This document shows, piece after piece, positions 59,796-64,000 of a stretch of 64,000 nt of DNA. Source of the stretch: Duganella sp. CF458 (GTDB taxonomy: Bacteria > Pseudomonadota > Gammaproteobacteria > Burkholderiales > Burkholderiaceae_D); contig NZ_FOOF01000009.1 of assembly GCF_900113115.1 (NCBI RefSeq), forward strand, positions 186,001 through 250,000. Direction: 5' to 3'. A model generated the notes under the pieces. The model was not told where the DNA came from and made no database searches. It saw only the letters and a program-made list of their open reading frames with translations. Every line of letters begins with the position of its first letter. Within the stretch, counting starts at the first letter, position 1. Position numbers and translations under genes: made by a program.

Positions 59796-61119
59796 GGTGG
59801 GCTCGTAATTGTTGGAGTATTGAAATTTGCCGTGTGAAGTCGGCGGCGCGCTTGGCCGGTGCGCCAAGCAGGGCATCGCTCACTTGCGCTTCCGGCAGCT
59901 TGGCCAGGCGTGCCAGGCGGCGTGCGCGTTCGGCTGGACCCAGCGCGTGCAGCTCCGGCAGGCGGCGCAGCAGCTGCTTCTCGGTGCTCTTGCGGACGGC
60001 TTCCAGCAGCAGGGCGCGGCCTTGCGGCAAGCGCCACAGCCAGCGGCCGCTGGCCTCGATATGCTCGATCAGGGCGCGCCGGGCGCTGGCCGCTTCCGGC
60101 AGCAGCGGGCCGAAGCGGCGCGAGACGCTCCAGGTCCACAGCAGCAGCAGGGCGGCCAGGCCCAGCACGACCAGGCGGCCGTGCTGCCACAGCCAGGCGG
60201 CCCAGCCCACCGGCTCGCTGTGCTGCACCAGCATGACTTGTGCATGGGGGCCGCTCTGCCCGGCCAGCAACAGCAGCAGCTCGCCGTGGTCGAACTGGCG
60301 CAGCATGTCGTTGTCGAAGTAGCTGTCGCCGGCATCGACGGCCACCATCGCGACCTTGCCGCGGCCTTCGCCATACACCAGCACGGCCAGTTCGTAGGTG
60401 TCGCCCCACAGCGGTTGCGGGCCCTTGCCTTCGAAACGCTGCAAGGTGTCGGACGGGCGGGCCAGCTCGATGGTGTTGGCGGCGCCGGGCGCGTTCAGGC
60501 AGACCAGGCGCGGCGGGCTATCGGGCTCCTGGGCCTGGCCGGGCTGGTCTTCCTCGTCTTGCGGCGCTTCCGGCTCCGCGTGCTCCTCGCCGCCCTCGGC
60601 GGCCCGCATGAGCCGGTCGGCTGCGCGCTTGGCGCGGCGCCTGGACTCCAGCGGGTCGAGGCGGCAGGTATCGTCGATCCGGTTGCGCCCCGACATCGCC
60701 ACGCCGAAGTGCTTGCCCAACGGGTCGGTCGATTGGTCGAAGTCGGCTTCCGGGCCGCTGTCGTCGTCGGTGTCGCCGACCCAGTCGGGCGTCATGATCA
60801 GGGTGTTGCCGCGGCGCACCCAGTCCAGCAGCAGCTTGGCCTGACGCTCGTCCGGCGGGCGCGCATAGCGCGACAGCAGCATCACGCCGTCCGGCAGCTG
60901 GTTCAGCAGCTGGTAGCTGAGCACGGGCTCGACCCGTACCGTATGCCCGCGCGCTTCCAGCAGCCGGGTTGCCGCCAGCATGGGGTTCTTGGCCTGCGCC
61001 TCGGAAACGTGGTACTGGCCGCGCCATACCTTGTGGAAGTACAGATGCCATAGCTCGTAGCCGGCGCCGGCCAACAGCACGGCAACGATGGCGATGATGA
61101 TCGAATGGCTGCGCTTCAT
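59785..61119 (-). CDS. DUF4350 membrane protein
   Basis: A 444-residue protein with an N-terminal helix ('[19 protein letters not shown]'), a large soluble part with the DUF4350 features '[19 protein letters not shown]' and '[21 protein letters not shown]', an acidic insert (about 190-215), and a second helix near residue 320 ('[23 protein letters not shown]', split). The domain resembles glutamine-amidotransferase-like folds without catalysis. It is a constant neighbour of MoxR/DUF58/DUF4129 genes. Confidence 0.82.
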   Translation of the reverse strand: MKRSHSIIIAIVAVLLAGAGYELWHLYFHKVWRGQYHVSEAQAKNPMLAATRLLEARGHTVRVEPVLSYQLLNQLPDGVMLLSRYARPPDERQAKLLLDWVRRGNTLIMTPDWVGDTDDDSGPEADFDQSTDPLGKHFGVAMSGRNRIDDTCRLDPLESRRRAKRAADRLMRAAEGGEEHAEPEAPQDEEDQPGQAQEPDSPPRLVCLNAPGAANTIELARPSDTLQRFEGKGPQPLWGDTYELAVLVYGEGRGKVAMVAVDAGDSYFDNDMLRQFDHGELLLLLAGQSGPHAQVMLVQHSEPVGWAAWLWQHGRLVVLGLAALLLLWTWSVSRRFGPLLPEAASARRALIEHIEASGRWLWRLPQGRALLLEAVRKSTEKQLLRRLPELHALGPAERARRLARLAKLPEAQVSDALLGAPAKRAADFTRQISILQQLRAHHER

Positions 61120-62708
61120 GCTGCCTCGCGATCGAAGTGGGCCTGCCAGCGCGTGCACAGCGCAGCCACGGTTTCAGCAGCCGGCCAGCGCGCGCCATAG
61201 GCGGCATTCAGCCACAGCGTGGTGGCCTGGTCGGCCAGCGCCAGGCCGTCGCCATCGAGGGCGCCGGCGGCGTGCGCACTGCGCGCCTGGGCCAGGCATT
61301 CGCCTTCGGTTGCACCGTGGTGCAAGGTGAGCGACTGGCGGCTGACCAGGCGCGACAGCGTGGCGCGGTAGAGCAGCGCCAGCGCGGCGCGCTGCTGCCC
61401 TTGCTGCCACAGCGCGCGCACGGCGCCGGCCACGTCGGCCGGCAAGCTCTCTTCGCGGATATCGAGGCCGCCCACTTCGGTGGCCAGCCTGGGCGCGGGC
61501 GTTGGCGCGAAATTCAAGCGTAACGGCGCGGCATAGCGCCACAACAACCAGGCCACCAGCACGATGGCGCCGCCGATCAGGGCAACCTTGAACAGGCCCG
61601 CCAGGATGGCAGCCATCCAGCGCGGGATCAGCGGGGCGGATTTCGGTTTTTCCTTGTCCTTTTCCTGGTCCAGTGGCGTGCGCAGTTCCCATACTTCGCC
61701 GCAGCGATAGCCGCGCAAGTCTTCGTGGGCGAAAACCTGCTCGAGCTGGCGGCGCAGCGCGGCCTGTTGCGGCGACTGGTCGGGCCCGCGGCCGCTGTCC
61801 TCTTGCTTGAGCCCTTTCGGCGGCTCGCAATCGGTCACCACCGGCTTTGCGCCGGCGGCCTGCGGGGCAGCCTGCACCGGCGGCGGCATGCCGAGCAAGG
61901 CCATGGCCAACAGCGGCGCCGCCATCAGCACGGCGGCAACCTGGCGCGCCGCCGCTGGACGCGCCGGGGCGCGCACCTGGCGCAGCACGATTTCGATGTC
62001 CCAGGCTTCCAGCGTGGCGCGGCGGTTCAGGTAGAGCGTGAAGGTGCAGGCCGTGTAGACCGGACCGATGATGGCGCAGGCCAGGCACCACGCGGCGGTG
62101 CCCAGTGCCGCCTGCAACGCGCCCTGGTCGGTCAGGCCGAGCAAGGCAAAGGGATTGGGCGATTCGCCCGGCATGAACAGGCCGGCCAGGGCCAGCATGC
62201 CGAACATCAGCACGGCTTCGAAGGTGGCGCAGGTGCTGCCGAACAGCAGGGCGGCGCCGCCGGTGCCGTTGCGCGCGATGGTGGCGCGGCGCGCGGTGGC
62301 GGTCTTGCCGCGGGCCCGTTCCAGCACCCACACCGGCTGGTGCAGGCCGCGTCCGGCCATGAAGGGCCGCCACCAGGTCAGCATGCGGAACCAGCCGCCA
62401 CCGAGCTCGCGCGGCCAGGCACGCAAGGCATCGCGCCAGCCGGCCTGTTCGCCGAATACCTGGCGCGCCAGCACGTACAGCGGCGCGCGTTCCAGCAAGG
62501 GACGCAGCCACCACGGCAGCAGCCAGCCCAGGGCCAGGTCGGGGTTGTACCAGCTGATCAGGACGGCCAGCGCCGACAGCGGCAGCCACAGGGCCAGCCA
62601 GGCCCGCCATACGTCGGCGCCGCCCGCATGCAGCAGGGCGAAACCGAGGTCCAGGCCTTGCGCGTTGCTGCGCGGGCGCAAATCAAGGCGCAGCTTATCG
62701 AGTTGCAT
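61116..62708 (-). CDS. DUF4129-containing membrane protein
   Basis: A 530-residue protein with about six hydrophobic segments. The N-terminal half resembles membrane proteins of MoxR operons ('LLERAPLYVLARQVFGE', 'WWRPFMAGRGLHQPVW'); the C-terminal part is DUF4129 ('AALALLYRATLSRLVSRQSL', 'EGECLAQARS', 'TTLWLNAAYGARWPAAE'). It likely belongs to the same envelope complex as the neighbours. The ATG at 62708 overlaps the SpoIIM gene end by 14 bp. Confidence 0.8.
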   Translation of the reverse strand: MQLDKLRLDLRPRSNAQGLDLGFALLHAGGADVWRAWLALWLPLSALAVLISWYNPDLALGWLLPWWLRPLLERAPLYVLARQVFGEQAGWRDALRAWPRELGGGWFRMLTWWRPFMAGRGLHQPVWVLERARGKTATARRATIARNGTGGAALLFGSTCATFEAVLMFGMLALAGLFMPGESPNPFALLGLTDQGALQAALGTAAWCLACAIIGPVYTACTFTLYLNRRATLEAWDIEIVLRQVRAPARPAAARQVAAVLMAAPLLAMALLGMPPPVQAAPQAAGAKPVVTDCEPPKGLKQEDSGRGPDQSPQQAALRRQLEQVFAHEDLRGYRCGEVWELRTPLDQEKDKEKPKSAPLIPRWMAAILAGLFKVALIGGAIVLVAWLLWRYAAPLRLNFAPTPAPRLATEVGGLDIREESLPADVAGAVRALWQQGQQRAALALLYRATLSRLVSRQSLTLHHGATEGECLAQARSAHAAGALDGDGLALADQATTLWLNAAYGARWPAAETVAALCTRWQAHFDREAA

Positions 62709-63654
62709 GCACGCCTTTCTCGCGGCCGGCGAAACCGAAGAACAGGAATACCAGGGCCCAGCACACGGCACCGACGCTGTACTTGACGGCTGGCGCGAAG
62801 GCGCTGGCCGACCAGAACGCTTCGAAGAAGGCCGCCAGTACGGTCAGCAGGGCGGCACCCGCCACCACCGGGTACATCTGGACGCTGGCTTCCTGCAGCG
62901 CGCGGCGCCGGCTCAGGCGGCCCGGCTTGACCAGCGCCATGCCAAGGCGCACGCCGGCCACGCCGGACAGCACCAGGCCGGTCAGCTCAAAGCTGGAATG
63001 GGTCACCACGAAGGACCAGAAGTTGCCGCGGGTCGCCGGGTCGAGGCTGAGCCAGGCGGCCACCACGCCCATCTTCATGCCATTGAACAGTACGCTCAGC
63101 AAGGCCGGCACGCCGCCGAAGATGCCGCTGGCGAAAGTGCGGAAGCCGATCGAGACGTTGTTCCAGATATAGTGGCCGAACATCTGCAGGTCGCCTTCGC
63201 TGCCGCCGCGGCCGGTCTTCACGCTGGAAGGCGAATACATCTGGTGCATGCGCGTCAGCTCTTCCGGCGACGCAAACATGAAGGCATTGTGCGAGTCCTG
63301 CCATACCAGCGCGCCAATGGCGAGGGCCGGCCCGAGCAGGCAAAGCAGCACCACCAGCAGCAGCTTCCATTCGGCGCGCACGCGGCGCGGCAGGTCGGCG
63401 CGCAGCCATTGCAGCAGCACGGTCGGGCGTTCCGCCGCCACGCCATACAGCGCGTGATGGCAGCGCGCCACCAGGCCGTGCAGGTAGGACACCAGTTGCG
63501 GCGAGTAGCCGCGCTGGCTGGCCAGGGCCAGGCACTGGCACAGGCGGCGGTATTGTGCCGGCAGGGCTTCGCGGCCGTCGGCGCGCTTGGCCAGCAGGGT
63601 GTCGATCTCGCTCCACAGCGGACCGTAGGCGGCTTCGAATTGTGCTTGCTTCAT
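62695..63654 (-). CDS. Stage II sporulation protein M-like (SpoIIM) membrane protein
   Basis: A 319-residue protein of the SpoIIM/DUF95 family: 'YIWNNVSIGFRTFASGIFGG', 'LLSVLFNGMKMGVVAAWLS', and 'VVTHSSFELTGLVLSGVAG' are diagnostic. About five hydrophobic segments follow a soluble N-terminal part. Despite the name such proteins are common in non-sporulating Gram-negatives, where they sit with RDD and MoxR genes. The ATG at 63654 overlaps the RDD gene stop in ATGA. Confidence 0.9.
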   Translation of the reverse strand: MKQAQFEAAYGPLWSEIDTLLAKRADGREALPAQYRRLCQCLALASQRGYSPQLVSYLHGLVARCHHALYGVAAERPTVLLQWLRADLPRRVRAEWKLLLVVLLCLLGPALAIGALVWQDSHNAFMFASPEELTRMHQMYSPSSVKTGRGGSEGDLQMFGHYIWNNVSIGFRTFASGIFGGVPALLSVLFNGMKMGVVAAWLSLDPATRGNFWSFVVTHSSFELTGLVLSGVAGVRLGMALVKPGRLSRRRALQEASVQMYPVVAGAALLTVLAAFFEAFWSASAFAPAVKYSVGAVCWALVFLFFGFAGREKGVHATR

Positions 63655-64000
63655 CGTACCAATCCTGCGGCCATGCCGCGCAAGCGTTCCAGCGACGCCT
63701 CGCCTTGTCGCCCGGTCAGCGGTTCGGCAATATCGGCCAGTTCCAGCATGCGCCCGTGCGGCAGCCGGCTTTCGCGCGCGAACAGGTCGGCCAGGGTGCG
63801 CTGCTGCTCCGGCGTCAGCGGGAAGGGCAGCGGCAACGGGGCCGCATCGGCCACCGCAATGCGCTTGGGCGGCTTGTCGCGGTACACCACCTGGGTGCCT
63901 GCCACAATGTCGCCCAGGCGGCGGAAATGGCGGTCGCACAGCATGGACAGCAGGCCGGAGGCGTAGCACAGCGGCAGGAAGTCGGCCACCATCAGCAGGT
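63651..64000 (-). CDS. RDD family membrane protein, 5' end missing
   Basis: The frame stays open beyond the right edge of the window, so only the C-terminal part of about 116 residues is present. 'LLSMLCDRHFRRLGDIVAGT' is the third RDD helix motif (Arg-Arg-Leu-Gly-Asp). A soluble tail follows ('LTPEQQRTLADLFARESRLP'). RDD proteins of this kind lead the SpoIIM-DUF4129-DUF4350-MoxR-DUF58 operon. The true start and first helices are outside the window. Confidence 0.85.
   Translation of the reverse strand, partial: LLMVADFLPLCYASGLLSMLCDRHFRRLGDIVAGTQVVYRDKPPKRIAVADAAPLPLPFPLTPEQQRTLADLFARESRLPHGRMLELADIAEPLTGRQGEASLERLRGMAAGLVR

Noticed and set aside
1-64000. CRISPR arrays, insertion sequences, prophage genes, integrases or toxin-antitoxin pairs
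   Set aside because: No regularly spaced repeats, transposase or integrase motifs were seen on either strand.

Overview
The window is a GC-rich (roughly 60-65% by eye) Gram-negative chromosome segment with dense, overlapping genes. The gene set (dTDP-rhamnose genes, an ABC-type O-antigen exporter, GtrA proteins, a PsiF protein, a CsgG-type lipoprotein and the RDD/SpoIIM/MoxR/DUF58 operon) and codon use suggest a betaproteobacterium of the Oxalobacteraceae (Massilia/Duganella/Janthinobacterium group). That placement is inference, because no rRNA or marker gene is present. No insertion sequence, prophage or CRISPR array was seen.

Layout. 1-3.7 kb: the 3' part of a penicillin-acylase-family hydrolase, a PAS-GGDEF diguanylate cyclase and an Rnk/GreA-type factor. 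4-18.3 kb (+): a surface-polysaccharide locus with galE, galU, a rhamnosyltransferase-like GT2, rfbBDAC, a Wzm/Wzt exporter, a 1500-residue fusion protein (methyltransferase, kinase-like domain, coiled coil, GT2, GT4) and a membrane O-acyltransferase, closed by a strong hairpin terminator. 18.5-27.2 kb (-): nine tightly packed genes behind a near-consensus promoter. They include clear DprE1-like and DprE2-like enzymes, a polyprenyl-phosphate-type GT2, an SMR-type small transporter and a GT-C enzyme, which together look like a pathway that makes, epimerises, flips and transfers a lipid-linked sugar. 27.5-36 kb (+): GT-C and YfhO-type membrane glycosyltransferases, WbqC, a GtrB-like GT2, a PurN-like formyltransferase, GtrA, a methyltransferase and WecE. 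36-39 kb (-): GT2, GtrA, GNAT and PIG-L deacetylase, followed by tRNA-Phe with its own promoter and terminator. 39.3-41 kb (-): another GT-C protein.

41-64 kb: a secreted protein of unknown family divergent from a soluble PAS/PAS/histidine kinase/receiver hybrid; an eight-gene operon (44.1-51 kb, -) with a GntR regulator, an AprA/FrdA-like flavoprotein, an AprB-like two-cluster ferredoxin, a TauABC-type transporter whose binding protein has a NosL-like tail, a HEAT-repeat protein and a DUF971 protein; then a DUF885 metalloprotein, PsiF, a CsgG-like lipoprotein, a class-C-like serine hydrolase, DUF1059, a protein with a RelA/SpoT-synthetase-like motif series, and a DUF805 protein. The window ends in the RDD-SpoIIM-DUF4129-DUF4350-MoxR-DUF58 operon, cut by the right edge.

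How the parts connect: RfbA/RfbB make dTDP-4-keto-6-deoxyglucose, which can go to rhamnose (RfbC/RfbD) or, through WecE and possibly the formyltransferase, to a 4-amino- or 4-formamido-sugar. GalU/GalE supply UDP-hexoses. Wzm/Wzt would export the finished chain, and the 1500-residue protein probably builds and caps it. The GT2/GtrA/GT-C groups would modify glycans from lipid-linked donors on the periplasmic side.
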